A stretch of DNA of 64,000 nt from the NCBI GenBank assembly GCA_005791165.1, contig SXXW01000034.1, positions 25,833-89,832 of the forward strand. The letters run 5' to 3'. This DNA is from Cytophagaceae bacterium (lineage in GTDB: Bacteria; Bacteroidota; Bacteroidia; Cytophagales; Spirosomataceae). A program made the translations under genes and the position numbers. The notes under the pieces are model-generated. The model made no database searches. It saw only the letters and a list, made by a program, of their open reading frames with translations, and was not told where the DNA came from. Positions 26,394 to 35,905 of the stretch are shown here, one piece after another (the first letter of the stretch is position 1; each line of letters begins with the position of its first letter).

Positions 26394-27569
26394 ATGAGCT
26401 TACATATATCCACAGCATCTAGGTTAAATTCGGTTGAAGAATATTATTTTTCAACCAAATTAAAGCAGATAGCCCAATTTAAAGCAGAGGGAATTCCAGT
26501 CATTAACATTGGCATTGGTAGCCCCGATTTGGCCCCTTCGCAAAAAACGATTGATGCCCTAACGGCTGCTGCAGCAAATCCGAATAACCATGCCTACCAA
26601 GGATATCAAGGAATACCGGCATTAAGAAAGGCATTTGCTGATTTTTATGCCACACATTATCAGGTAACATTAAATTCCGATTCTGAGGTTCTTCCCTTGA
26701 TTGGATCCAAGGAAGGAATTATGCACATTGCCATGGCCTATTTAGAAGCTGGGGACGAAACGCTAATTCCAAATCCTGGATATCCTACTTACCAAGCAGC
26801 TTGCTCATTAGCCGGGGCAAAGGTTTTAACCTACGAATTGTCTGAAAAAACAGGCTGGCTTCCAGATTTGAAAGCGCTTGAATTAAAGGATTTATCGAAG
26901 GTGAAAATCATGTGGGTAAACTATCCGCATATGCCAACTGGAGCAAACGCGGATGATGCATTTTTTGAAGAATTGAGAAAATTCGCGTTAAAGCATTCCA
27001 TTTTAATTGTGAATGACAACCCTTATAGCTTTATTTTAAATGATAAACCCATATCGATGTTATCCATTCCTGGGATGATGGAGGTGGGCATTGAACTAAA
27101 TTCCTTGTCAAAATCCCATAATATGGCGGGCTGGAGAATAGGTGCCCTGTTAGGCAAATCGGCGTTTTTAAATCCTGTTTTAAAGTTTAAATCGAACATG
27201 GATTCAGGGATGTTTTTGCCTTTACAATTAGCGGCCGTTGAAGCTCTTTCGGCAGATATCAAGTGGTTTGAACAACAAAATGAAATATATAAGTCGCGCC
27301 AAAAACGGGTGTTTGAACTACTAGATTTATTAGCCTGCACCTACGACAAAGCGCAATCAGGGATGTTTGTATGGGCAAAAACGCCTGACAATTTTAGCTC
27401 AGGCTATGAATTATCGGATCAAATATTAATCGAAAATGCGGTTTTCATCACACCTGGAGGGATATTTGGATCACAAGGAAATAAGTATATCCGCATATCG
27501 TTATGTGCAAAAGAAGAAGTGTTTAAGGAAGTTATTCAGCGCATTAAATCTAAATCAAATGGAATCTAA
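26394..27569 (+). CDS. Class I/II aminotransferase, probably aromatic amino acid
   Basis: A 391-residue fold type I PLP enzyme. It shows INIGIGSPDLAPS, the YQGYQGIPALRKAFADFY segment, PNPGYPTY, and the PLP Lys motif LSKSHNMAGWRIG followed by the substrate Arg region. By sequence it belongs to the large group around aspartate, LL-diaminopimelate and aromatic aminotransferases. By context it most likely makes the last transamination to Tyr/Phe: it is in one operon with prephenate dehydrogenase (11-base overlap) behind a Tyr/Phe attenuator. The ATG is only 5 bases after the terminator T run and has no Shine-Dalgarno. Confidence 0.88.
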   Translation: MSLHISTASRLNSVEEYYFSTKLKQIAQFKAEGIPVINIGIGSPDLAPSQKTIDALTAAAANPNNHAYQGYQGIPALRKAFADFYATHYQVTLNSDSEVLPLIGSKEGIMHIAMAYLEAGDETLIPNPGYPTYQAACSLAGAKVLTYELSEKTGWLPDLKALELKDLSKVKIMWVNYPHMPTGANADDAFFEELRKFALKHSILIVNDNPYSFILNDKPISMLSIPGMMEVGIELNSLSKSHNMAGWRIGALLGKSAFLNPVLKFKSNMDSGMFLPLQLAAVEALSADIKWFEQQNEIYKSRQKRVFELLDLLACTYDKAQSGMFVWAKTPDNFSSGYELSDQILIENAVFITPGGIFGSQGNKYIRISLCAKEEVFKEVIQRIKSKSNGI

Positions 27570-28431
27570 ACAAAAGGTAGGGGTTATCGGCATCGGGTTA
27601 ATTGGCGGTTCCATCGCCTTAGGACTTCGTGAAAGCGGTTGGGCTTCTGAAATAATCGGCATCGATTCCAATCCTGAACACCAATCAAAGGCCTTATCGC
27701 TCCGATTAGTTGACCGCGTAATGACGTGGGAAAACGCATTACAAGAAGTAGATATTTTTGTTACATCCACCCCAGTTGATGTATTAGTCAGCATCATTCC
27801 TGAAATATTAGATCATTTAAAACCTCATCAATTGATCATCGAGGTAGGTTCTACAAAAAGTCCCGTATTTGAAGCACTAAAAAATCACCCAAAACGCGCC
27901 CAATTCGTTTCAACACACCCAATGGCCGGCACCGAATTTTCGGGTCCTGAAGCGGCTGTTCTTGGACTTTTTAAAAACAAAACCTGTGTCATTTGCGACA
28001 AAGAATTAAGCTCAGCTTCAGCCATACAAATCATTGAAGACCTATATGCAAATGGTCTACACATGCAATTGATTTACATGGATTCCATTGGTCACGATGT
28101 TCATACGGCCTATATTTCACATATTTCACATATCTGTTCCTTTGCCTTAGCGAACACCGTTTTGGAAAAAGAAAAGGATGAAAAAAGGATTTTTGAATTG
28201 GCTTCCACGGGTTTTGAATCGACGGTTCGTTTAGCCAAATCCTCCCCAGAAACCTGGAGCCAGATTTTCCACCAGAACCAAGAAAATTTATTAGACGTCT
28301 TAGACGAATACATCAATACGCTGCTGAAATACAAAGGCTTAATGCTCGCCGGAAGCTATGACAAACTCAAAGATGAGTTAAGCAAAGCCAATGACATAGG
28401 CAGAATTCTAAACAATAAAAAAGGCCTTTAG
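27559..28431 (+). CDS. tyrA: Prephenate dehydrogenase
   Basis: About 290 residues from the ATG at 27559 (upstream in-frame codons lie inside the aminotransferase gene). The NAD-binding start is VGVIGIGLIGGSIALGL, followed by EVGSTKSPVFEAL, the HPMAGTEFSGPEAA active-site loop and SHISHICSFALAN with conserved His. The enzyme oxidatively decarboxylates prephenate to 4-hydroxyphenylpyruvate, the precursor of tyrosine. No chorismate mutase or ACT domain is fused. It overlaps the aminotransferase by 11 bases and is closed by a terminator, so the attenuated operon appears to hold only two genes. Confidence 0.93.
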   Translation: MESKQKVGVIGIGLIGGSIALGLRESGWASEIIGIDSNPEHQSKALSLRLVDRVMTWENALQEVDIFVTSTPVDVLVSIIPEILDHLKPHQLIIEVGSTKSPVFEALKNHPKRAQFVSTHPMAGTEFSGPEAAVLGLFKNKTCVICDKELSSASAIQIIEDLYANGLHMQLIYMDSIGHDVHTAYISHISHICSFALANTVLEKEKDEKRIFELASTGFESTVRLAKSSPETWSQIFHQNQENLLDVLDEYINTLLKYKGLMLAGSYDKLKDELSKANDIGRILNNKKGL

Positions 28432-28455
28432 GTGAGTTCCTAAAAGCCTTTTTCA
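28417..28455. terminator. Bidirectional terminator between tyrA and the DUF1080 gene
   Basis: Arms 28418-28432 and 28439-28453 (AAGGCCTTTAGG with CCTAAAAGCCTT, one mismatch) are flanked by an A run on the left and a T run on the right. It can therefore stop transcription from both converging genes. Its left edge overlaps the last codons of tyrA. Confidence 0.85.
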
Positions 28456-28470
28456 AAATTTTTATTTCAG

Positions 28471-29328
28471 CTATTTACGCTTCTTTTTAAACGTGCAATC
28501 GCTCGGTTTTGATTTAATAAAATAGGATTTATAATTTAAGGCTAATGGATCCATGCAGCCTTCCAAATTTAGAATTTCAATATTTTTAAACTCAACAGGA
28601 TGGCTTTCACTTTGAAGTGAGATATAGCCATCGGTCAACAACTGTCCCTTCGTTCCAAAAACAACTTCTTGGCCACTGACATTACCACCACCAATTTGAG
28701 GCTTTTGGTAGGACAGAACGATTTGTTCATTAATTAAATGTTGGACCAAAGAATCTCCCAACACATAAACTTCCGCTTTTACCCATTGATCACCATGATA
28801 GGTTTCTGAAGTAGAATTGATGCAATGTGGAGTAAATAATTTCCCATTCATTTCCACATTTGTGCCTGGCGTACATAAATTACACGTGGTGCGTTTGTCC
28901 TTTCCATTGCCGCCCAACAATTGAACTTCGATCGAAACAGGAAAATCCTGGTTTTTTCCCATCGTTTGAGGAGCTTGGCCATGAATCATAATTCCACTAT
29001 TTCGCGTGGCCCAACCAGGACCATTAATGGCTTGATCACCCACAAATCGGTAGTTCAAACGTATGCGGTAATAACTGAACTTGTCTTTATAAAAAATATG
29101 ACCAAATCGTTCATTAAATGAATCATAAGCATCATACCTTACGACTAATTTTCCATCTTCCACACGAAAGGTATTTCCAAAATTTTCGCCAGAAGCATAA
29201 TTTCGAATCTTAGGAGTCCATCCCGTTAAATCCTTCCCGTTAAACATGGAGATCCATTCCTCTTTAGAAGCTTTTTGCCCCATTAAACTGGTGGAGACAA
29301 ACAATAAAAGCAGTCCTAATTTTTTCAT
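28471..29328 (-). CDS. DUF1080 (3-keto-disaccharide hydrolase type) exported protein
   Basis: A 285-residue protein with signal peptide (MKKLGLLLLFVSTSLMGQ) and a DUF1080 beta-jelly-roll: WISMFNGKDLTGWTPK, YKDKFSYYRIRLNYRF, NSGIMIHGQAP, and GYISLQSESHPVEFKNIEI. The family (PF06439) includes enzymes acting on 3-keto-glycosides. The C-terminal 29 residues (257-285) carry GCMDPLALNYKSY and a closing Cys, resembling the GCxDPxAxNY...C appendage found on secreted Bacteroidota proteins. The start overlaps the haloperoxidase stop by 4 bases (ATGA), so the two are translationally coupled. Last gene of the SusCD-linked locus. Confidence 0.87.
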   Translation of the reverse strand: MKKLGLLLLFVSTSLMGQKASKEEWISMFNGKDLTGWTPKIRNYASGENFGNTFRVEDGKLVVRYDAYDSFNERFGHIFYKDKFSYYRIRLNYRFVGDQAINGPGWATRNSGIMIHGQAPQTMGKNQDFPVSIEVQLLGGNGKDKRTTCNLCTPGTNVEMNGKLFTPHCINSTSETYHGDQWVKAEVYVLGDSLVQHLINEQIVLSYQKPQIGGGNVSGQEVVFGTKGQLLTDGYISLQSESHPVEFKNIEILNLEGCMDPLALNYKSYFIKSKPSDCTFKKKRK

Positions 29329-30635
29329 AATAAGTTTAGTTTTTTAAGTATATGATTTCCTAGTTTTTTACCTTGTGATTGACCCGAAGTGATACCATCC
29401 ATAAAATGAATACCCCCATATAAACGTGATATACTCGCTTCCTCAGCCGCTTGATTAAATGACTTAAAAGGTCTAGCCTCGATACCATATCGCGTTTCCA
29501 CCGTATCCACATAAGAAAAATTCTCTCCTATGAAATGTGTTAATATCACAGCGGCAGTAGATGAAACCGTTGAATGGCCACTCGGATACTCCGGAAATGG
29601 AGGTGTCTGTAAAAAAGGTTTCCAACTAGGATCGATTAATTTTCTAACAGCTGTTTCTGGCCGAATGCGATTGCTGTGGTATTTCTCACGCCAACAAACC
29701 CAAAAGGCGTCTTGCATGCTCACAGATAATACGGTGCGGACCAATAAACTATGCCCGAAATCTAATTTTTTCTTTGCACAGGCTATGGCTGAAATACCCA
29801 TCCAATGTGCGCCAGGAGAAATCTTTTTCATGGCAATAAGTAAATGACCATTGGAGGACAGTGCAAAAGGATTACAGTCCCAAAAAGCGGCAATTTTCTG
29901 CTCTTCCTGTTTTTTACCCACCAAATAAACCTGGTTTGCTAACGTATAAAACTCAGAACGCTGATCGCTTGAATATGCTTTTGGGGGGTCAATTTCAAAT
30001 TCCGAAACTTCAGATTCAGACAATGAATAATTTCTGATTTTAGCAAAATAGGGCTCAACAGCCGGAAAGTAGCCCGGGGGAGTTGGATACCAATATCCTT
30101 CTTTTTTATCAGGGGTATATCGTGGAAAGTTAGACAGTGTATTGTACCGGTCAGCTTTTGCATATCCCAATATATTCTTGGCCACTAATGCGCCAATAGC
30201 CTTAGAATTTTCTATAACCTCTGAAGGTAAGCCAATCGATTTGCATGAATCCAAGTAATTTTTTTCCCAAAGTTCCATCCGCTTACCAGAGGGCTGGATT
30301 TTTTGGGAGACTTCCATCATCGCAATAATAGCCGCTAAATTAGGATCCGAAGTCGTAAAATCGATTTTCTCAATAGTTGGATATCCATTCAAATGTTCCA
30401 AAATACGAGGTAGCGTAGAATCATGCGATGCCATTACCTGATATCCTGCTAAGCAAGTATAGGAGAAAAACCGCATGGCTAATGGCGGATTTGTGACATC
30501 GTGTACCATCAATTCCGTCATTTCACCCAACACCTTATCAATCTCCCGACCCGTAAATTCTACTTTTTTATTCTCTGTTTTGCAAGAAAAAAAAGCACTC
30601 AAACATATCGTGACTAGTAAAATAATTCTCATCAT
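29325..30635 (-). CDS. Vanadium-dependent haloperoxidase / PAP2-superfamily lipoprotein
   Basis: A 436-residue protein with a lipoprotein signal (lipobox FFSC near residue 17). The acid phosphatase/vanadate-binding triad is complete: K-x6-RP in KYHSNRIRPE, the PSGHS motif in PEYPSGHSTVSS, and SR-x5-H-xxx-D in SRLYGGIHFMDG. The same fold serves vanadium haloperoxidases and class A/PAP2 phosphatases, so halide oxidation is possible but unproven. Both borders overlap neighbours by 4 bases (ATGA): the CRTAC1 protein upstream and DUF1080 downstream. A single translationally coupled unit is likely. Confidence 0.87.
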   Translation of the reverse strand: MMRIILLVTICLSAFFSCKTENKKVEFTGREIDKVLGEMTELMVHDVTNPPLAMRFFSYTCLAGYQVMASHDSTLPRILEHLNGYPTIEKIDFTTSDPNLAAIIAMMEVSQKIQPSGKRMELWEKNYLDSCKSIGLPSEVIENSKAIGALVAKNILGYAKADRYNTLSNFPRYTPDKKEGYWYPTPPGYFPAVEPYFAKIRNYSLSESEVSEFEIDPPKAYSSDQRSEFYTLANQVYLVGKKQEEQKIAAFWDCNPFALSSNGHLLIAMKKISPGAHWMGISAIACAKKKLDFGHSLLVRTVLSVSMQDAFWVCWREKYHSNRIRPETAVRKLIDPSWKPFLQTPPFPEYPSGHSTVSSTAAVILTHFIGENFSYVDTVETRYGIEARPFKSFNQAAEEASISRLYGGIHFMDGITSGQSQGKKLGNHILKKLNLL

Positions 30636-33600
30636 TTCAGCATTTTATAGGATTCCACACCCACTGAATTAATACCAAAATACCAATGATCCTCCACTTT
30701 CAACATGGACCTTACATCACCTTTCAGCCAAAAACCAGTCTTTTTTTGCGGCACCAACTTAAAATTCAATTGGCCATCCCCCAGCAACAAAAGTCCATAA
30801 TTGGAATCCATTTTCCCTATTCGCAATTTTGCATGATTGATATTGCCCGCCATGACTAAATCTAAATGTCCATCTGCATTCACATCTGCCATTTGAAAAG
30901 CAAAAATGGGCGAAGACTGTACGATAGAAGGCAAAGGTTTTGATTCGTATTTACCTCCAGCATTTAGACTAAATAAAGATGTTTTTAATTCAGTGGCTTG
31001 GTAAATTTTAGCGTCTTTTAATTCATCCTCGGTAAAAATGTCTGAGAGCTTGGCCTCGGCAAAACTTTGATAATCTGTAAATCGAGGACGCATCATAGAG
31101 ATCTGTTCCAATAATTCATCTCTTGTTAAAAATGGCACTTTAATGCCTTTCACATACGTAGTTAAAATCGGCTCAACAGATCCATTGGAATCAAAATCTT
31201 TCACATATAACTCCATAGGTTCTGCAATAGAAGCCTTATATTGAGAGTTTAATCCTTGGTTACCCACTAATAATTCAAACTTCCCATCTTTATTTAAATC
31301 CTCAATCATTAGCGTATTCCATAAGCCTGAAGGGGATTCATCAAAAAATGTCATCGTAACATTTATCGATTTACCTTTATCAAAATTGAAAATTTGCAAA
31401 GGCATAAACTCACCAATAATGATCAATTCAGATTTCTGGTCTCCATTCAAATCTTTAAATTCAGCATCTGTGACCATGCCTATCGATTGAATCTCCGGAT
31501 AATTTATACTTACATCCAAAAATTTACCATTCCCTTGATTTAACAATAATTGGCTCTTGGGAACTTGAGGATATTGGCCTGGAATGACCCGAGCACCCAC
31601 AAATAAATCAGGTAATTTATCCGCATTTAAATCAATCCTAGTGACGCACGAATGAGAACCATTTGGATTAGGTAATTTGTTTTTAGATAAAGAGAAATTG
31701 CCCTTTCCATCATTCAAATAAATCCGATCTTGCAAATAAGTAGAAGTAGGTTCCAAATTAGCATAACCGCCACTAGCCACATATAAATCAACATCTCCGT
31801 CAGCATCCACATCCATGAACAAAGCATCTGAATCTTCAAAACCCTCAGAACCAGACAAGCCAACAGATTTAAATTGCCCCCCTTTTTGCTGGAGAAATAA
31901 ATGAGCAGGTTTTCCTTGTGAAGCGCCTACAAAAATATCGGAAAGACCGTCTTGATTAACATCGGTAGATTTTAAAACGGGGCCCACAAAAGACAAGGGA
32001 TTGACCAATTGCGTTTGTCGCTTAAAATCACTCACCGGATTAGCTCCAGGGTTTTGAATTAAGGGTTCAGCGCGAACGAAATACGATTTGTTTTCAAGCT
32101 CTTTCGTTTGAATGACCTTGGCATCTTTCTCAAAAAAAGAAATGTTTTTAATTTCTTTAATGCCCTTAAGCGTTTGAGATTTACCTGAATTCCAAAGCAC
32201 TTTGACTGAATCAATCTTAGGCGTATTCCCTAATCCTACGTGCAGGCGAGGGCTCATACTGGATTGATATCCTCGATACATATTGGCATAAACAACTTGG
32301 GCTTGGCCATTTTGAAAGACGCTTACGCTTGCGCCGGCACCTTTCGTATTTTCGCCTAACCCATGTAAATCAATTGAAATAGACTTGTTTTCTTTATAAA
32401 CTTCGTTGCTTTTATTCTCATAAATAGAAGCCGGTTTATTGATGTTATTGACTATTAGCTCCAGATCACCGTCCCCATCTAAATCTGCATAAGCGGCCCC
32501 ATTGCTATTGGTCGGCATTTCCAAACCCCAATCGGCCGTTACATTTTTAAAAGTCGCATCCTTTTTATTTTTAAAAATATAATTGGACACATTGGACGCA
32601 GGCATTTTTTGTACAAGCTCTAGGACATTCTCCCTTTGAATCGAATTTTGATTATTTTGAACATAGTCGCCCATGTACTTCAGAAAATCTAAATTGGTAT
32701 AATCTCTTAAATATCCGTTAGACACAAAAAGATCTTTCCATCCATCATTATCATAGTCGGCAAACAAGGCACTCCAGCTCCAGTCCGTATTGGATATTCC
32801 GGCCAATTGACCCACTTCTGAAAACATCGTGTTACCTGATGCATTTTTACCCAAATTCAACTGGAGCATATTGCGCATGATTTGATGTCCAAAACCAACC
32901 TTTAAATTGAAATCATACTTTTCATAATTATCGGGGGACATCAAAAGCTTTTGCCTTAGATTATCTTCGGGCAACATGTCAAGTGTAAAAATATCGGGCA
33001 TTAAATCGTTATTGACATCGGCAATATCGTTCCCCATAGAAAAATGGGACATGTGGCCGATGCTTGAATTAATGGTATTGGCAAATGATTTACCCGCCTG
33101 ATTGATATAGAGAAAATCGGGTATGGTGTAATCGTTGGAGACATAAAAATCGGGCCAACCGTCTTGATTGACATCTGAAATCCCTACGGCTAAGCCATAG
33201 GAAAGTGTGGAACTTTGTATTCCTAACGCTTTTGTTTGATTGATGAATTTTCCTCGTTTGCCAGGATTGACAAAAAACTGTATACCTGAATTTTCATCAG
33301 GTTTATTTAATAAATCGGCGGTACTAGATTCATCCAAAACTGGCAATGATTTTGGATTGTGGTTGACTAATATCATGTCAAGATCTTGGTCTCGATCATA
33401 GTCAAAAAATACAGCATGCGTACTATTAGATGGACTATCTAAACCATAGCTTTCAGCCTCATCTTTAAATGTGGGAATGCCCGAATCATCATTCCCTTGA
33501 TTGATAAACAATTGATTTCTTTTTTTATCAGGTGGCAAATTCCCTGAATAACATAGGTAAATGTCTAATTTATGATCTCCATTTATATCCACAAAGCTAA

Positions 33601-33958
33601 CGCCAGTCTTCCAGGGACCTGGTCGGCCAGTCACGCCAGCCTGTTGGGCCACCTCCTTGAATTTCAAATTACCTTCATTGATATACAGATGATTATCCTC
33701 CATGTTACTAGAAAAGTACATGTCTTCTTTTCCGTCTCCATTGAGGTCACCTGTAGCAACCCCGCCCCCATTGTAAAAATATTCATACATGAGGACATTG
33801 GTATTTAACCCTTCTTGAATGTTATTTTGAAAATTAACTTGGGTTTGTTCTGGACTTAATAATGAAAACAATTGAGGTTCGGAGACCTCTACAGATTCTT
33901 TGGATTTTTGGCATCCCAAAAGAAACAATAAAGAAAATAACAGGTAGTATTTTGGCAC
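30632..33958 (-). CDS. CRTAC1-like VCBS/FG-GAP repeat lipoprotein with ASPIC/UnbV domain
   Basis: A 1108-residue protein with a lipoprotein signal (LLFLLGC, Cys16). It is built of many FG-GAP/VCBS blades with DxNxDGxxD calcium loops, e.g. GDLNGDGKEDMYF, DINGDHKLDIYL and DVDADGDVDLYV, which should form one or two beta propellers. About residues 540-640 hold the ASPIC/UnbV domain (GAGASVSVFQNG, MSPRLHVGLG). Such proteins are surface or periplasmic lipoproteins of unknown function. The start is GTG (33958), since a TAA lies three codons upstream. Its stop overlaps the haloperoxidase start by 4 bases. A strong terminator sits between it and susD. Confidence 0.88.
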   Translation of the reverse strand: MPKYYLLFSLLFLLGCQKSKESVEVSEPQLFSLLSPEQTQVNFQNNIQEGLNTNVLMYEYFYNGGGVATGDLNGDGKEDMYFSSNMEDNHLYINEGNLKFKEVAQQAGVTGRPGPWKTGVSFVDINGDHKLDIYLCYSGNLPPDKKRNQLFINQGNDDSGIPTFKDEAESYGLDSPSNSTHAVFFDYDRDQDLDMILVNHNPKSLPVLDESSTADLLNKPDENSGIQFFVNPGKRGKFINQTKALGIQSSTLSYGLAVGISDVNQDGWPDFYVSNDYTIPDFLYINQAGKSFANTINSSIGHMSHFSMGNDIADVNNDLMPDIFTLDMLPEDNLRQKLLMSPDNYEKYDFNLKVGFGHQIMRNMLQLNLGKNASGNTMFSEVGQLAGISNTDWSWSALFADYDNDGWKDLFVSNGYLRDYTNLDFLKYMGDYVQNNQNSIQRENVLELVQKMPASNVSNYIFKNKKDATFKNVTADWGLEMPTNSNGAAYADLDGDGDLELIVNNINKPASIYENKSNEVYKENKSISIDLHGLGENTKGAGASVSVFQNGQAQVVYANMYRGYQSSMSPRLHVGLGNTPKIDSVKVLWNSGKSQTLKGIKEIKNISFFEKDAKVIQTKELENKSYFVRAEPLIQNPGANPVSDFKRQTQLVNPLSFVGPVLKSTDVNQDGLSDIFVGASQGKPAHLFLQQKGGQFKSVGLSGSEGFEDSDALFMDVDADGDVDLYVASGGYANLEPTSTYLQDRIYLNDGKGNFSLSKNKLPNPNGSHSCVTRIDLNADKLPDLFVGARVIPGQYPQVPKSQLLLNQGNGKFLDVSINYPEIQSIGMVTDAEFKDLNGDQKSELIIIGEFMPLQIFNFDKGKSINVTMTFFDESPSGLWNTLMIEDLNKDGKFELLVGNQGLNSQYKASIAEPMELYVKDFDSNGSVEPILTTYVKGIKVPFLTRDELLEQISMMRPRFTDYQSFAEAKLSDIFTEDELKDAKIYQATELKTSLFSLNAGGKYESKPLPSIVQSSPIFAFQMADVNADGHLDLVMAGNINHAKLRIGKMDSNYGLLLLGDGQLNFKLVPQKKTGFWLKGDVRSMLKVEDHWYFGINSVGVESYKMLK

Positions 33959-33981
33959 GAAATATTTTTATGCTAAAAATA

Positions 33982-34025
33982 AAAAAAGGAAATGGGAAAG
34001 TCCTTAAACTTCCCCATTTCCTTTA
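33982..34025 (-). terminator. Strong terminator between susD and the CRTAC1-like gene
   Basis: On the minus strand a 17-bp stem with one G-U pair (arms 34009-34025 and 33986-34002, loop 34003-34008) runs into a T run (33988-33982). It lies 14 bases after the susD stop and ends 24 bases before the next GTG. It should end most SusCD transcripts. Confidence 0.9.
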
Positions 34026-34038
34026 AAATTAATTTGGA

Positions 34039-35886
34039 TTAATATCCAGGATTCTGAACCAAATTTTTGTTACGGTTCATTTCATCGCGGTGGATAGGTA
34101 AGAAATACATCTTATCTGCCCAAGCACGGTTTTCTTTACCTGGATCCATCAAAGCTACTTTGTATTGATAGTCGTAGCTAGTAGGATCATAACGATAAAG
34201 CGTAACCGTTTTTCCTGGCTTCAAAGTACCAATCACGTTAATGACTTGAACTTTATTACCTAAGGTAGTAGGGGCAATCATCCAACGACGGGCGTCATGA
34301 TATCTTTGCTCTTCGAAAGCCATTTCAATGCGACGTTCATTGCGATATTTTTGACGTAAAGCATTTCCACTTTCAGTGACCGCTGGCATACCCGAACGGA
34401 AACGAACTTTGTTCAACCAAGCACGAGCTTCAGCATCTTCACCTAACTCAATACAAGCCTCCACATAATTCAAAACTGCTTCTGTATAGCGGAAGAAAGG
34501 CCAAGGAATTTGTTGCCATGTATTTTGGTCAACAATCGCTGGATTAGGATCCGTAAATTTACGGAAATAGTATCCCGTATAACTTCCATTCCAGTCTTCG
34601 ATTGAACTTTTACGCGTGTCTAAACCAAAATAAGCTACCTTATTAGACCCTGACATAATCTCATACTGTCCAGTTTGTATTTGATTAAATGGATCTTTTG
34701 GTGCTGCACTCGCTGAACGAGGCTTCCAAGCAGAACCATCATACATTAAAGTCGCATAGAAACGCGGATCACGATTTACATAGGGAGCAGCTGAATGTTC
34801 AGGCTTAGACCATGAAAACTTAGTACCATCCATCATTTCATAATCATCTACGAAATTTTGAATAGGTGCATTTCCAGCCCAGTTATTATATCCATTAGGT
34901 CCGTTAAACAAACCGATACGTCCACCATTCTCAGCTTTGGCATTGATGAAATAACGAGCGAAAATTAATTCTCTCTCTCCTCCATTTCTGGATAAAGAGT
35001 TGTTCATATAATTCGTTGTTCCATCATCTTTAGATGCGGGCTCAGATAAATTCAATTTATTACCGAAACCTGGCAAATCTAATACAGCTTTAGCTGCATT
35101 TTTAGCTTTAGTCCAGCGCTCAGTACGAGAACCGTCCACAAAAGCAACAAATTCAGGATTTGTGTAAGCTGCCATTGCTGCAGATTTAGACTTAGCTGTA
35201 CTGGCATCATATAGATCACTGGCTGCATAGATTAAAATACGAGATTTTAAGGCTAATGCAGCTCCTCTAGAAGCACGACCCGCAGCCATAGTTCCCGTCA
35301 ATAAAGCAGCAGACTCATCACATTCCTTCTCAATAAAAGCGATACACTCTTTCATCGTGTTTCTTTTTGACAAGAATTCAGTATCTGCTAATGAGAAGGA
35401 CTTATCCACGATGGGAACACCTCCAAAATAGCGAACTAATTGGTGATAATAATAGGCTCTCATGAATTTAGCTTCTCCATTCAAACGATCAACAGTAGCT
35501 TTAGGAAAAGTAGTCGCCTTTTTTAAATTTTCTAAAGCCACGTTACAAGCACGTATGCGAGTGTACATATTTTGCCAACTTAAGGTTCCGTTGATCCAAC
35601 CTGGATCGGCAGGATTTGAACGTGATTCAGTGATCGTCGTTATATTTCGACCTGGGTGAGTGAAGGATGCTTCATCTGTTAAGGATGCCAACATCTGCTC
35701 ATCAAATCCTCCATTACCTAAACCTCCGTAGAGTTCAGTTACAAAGGCCTCCGCTAAGCTTGGATCTGTCCATACGACAGACTCCGAAAGTTGATCTAAG
35801 GGTTTTGTGTTGACAAAACTGTCATTACAGCTCGTGAAGACAGTGCCAAAAACCGATAGCGCAATGATTACATATCTTTTTTTCAT
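34039..35886 (-). CDS. RagB/SusD family nutrient-uptake outer membrane lipoprotein
   Basis: A 615-residue SusD homologue with lipobox FTSC (Cys20). It has the TPR-like helices of the family (FMRAYYYHQLVRYFGGVPIV, LKSRILIYAASDLYDA) and the C-terminal signature RRIEMAFEEQRYHDARRW. SusD proteins sit on the cell surface as the lid of the paired SusC channel and bind the nutrient. The gene starts 19 bases after susC, the usual arrangement. The ligand cannot be read; no polysaccharide-degrading enzyme is encoded beside it. Confidence 0.94.
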   Translation of the reverse strand: MKKRYVIIALSVFGTVFTSCNDSFVNTKPLDQLSESVVWTDPSLAEAFVTELYGGLGNGGFDEQMLASLTDEASFTHPGRNITTITESRSNPADPGWINGTLSWQNMYTRIRACNVALENLKKATTFPKATVDRLNGEAKFMRAYYYHQLVRYFGGVPIVDKSFSLADTEFLSKRNTMKECIAFIEKECDESAALLTGTMAAGRASRGAALALKSRILIYAASDLYDASTAKSKSAAMAAYTNPEFVAFVDGSRTERWTKAKNAAKAVLDLPGFGNKLNLSEPASKDDGTTNYMNNSLSRNGGERELIFARYFINAKAENGGRIGLFNGPNGYNNWAGNAPIQNFVDDYEMMDGTKFSWSKPEHSAAPYVNRDPRFYATLMYDGSAWKPRSASAAPKDPFNQIQTGQYEIMSGSNKVAYFGLDTRKSSIEDWNGSYTGYYFRKFTDPNPAIVDQNTWQQIPWPFFRYTEAVLNYVEACIELGEDAEARAWLNKVRFRSGMPAVTESGNALRQKYRNERRIEMAFEEQRYHDARRWMIAPTTLGNKVQVINVIGTLKPGKTVTLYRYDPTSYDYQYKVALMDPGKENRAWADKMYFLPIHRDEMNRNKNLVQNPGY

Positions 35887-35905
35887 TGTTTTGTCTAGTT
35901 AATAA

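Noticed and set aside
29530..29847. 105-codon frame antisense to the haloperoxidase
   Set aside because: Covers the vanadate/phosphate active-site motifs of the real gene on the other strand; no independent support.
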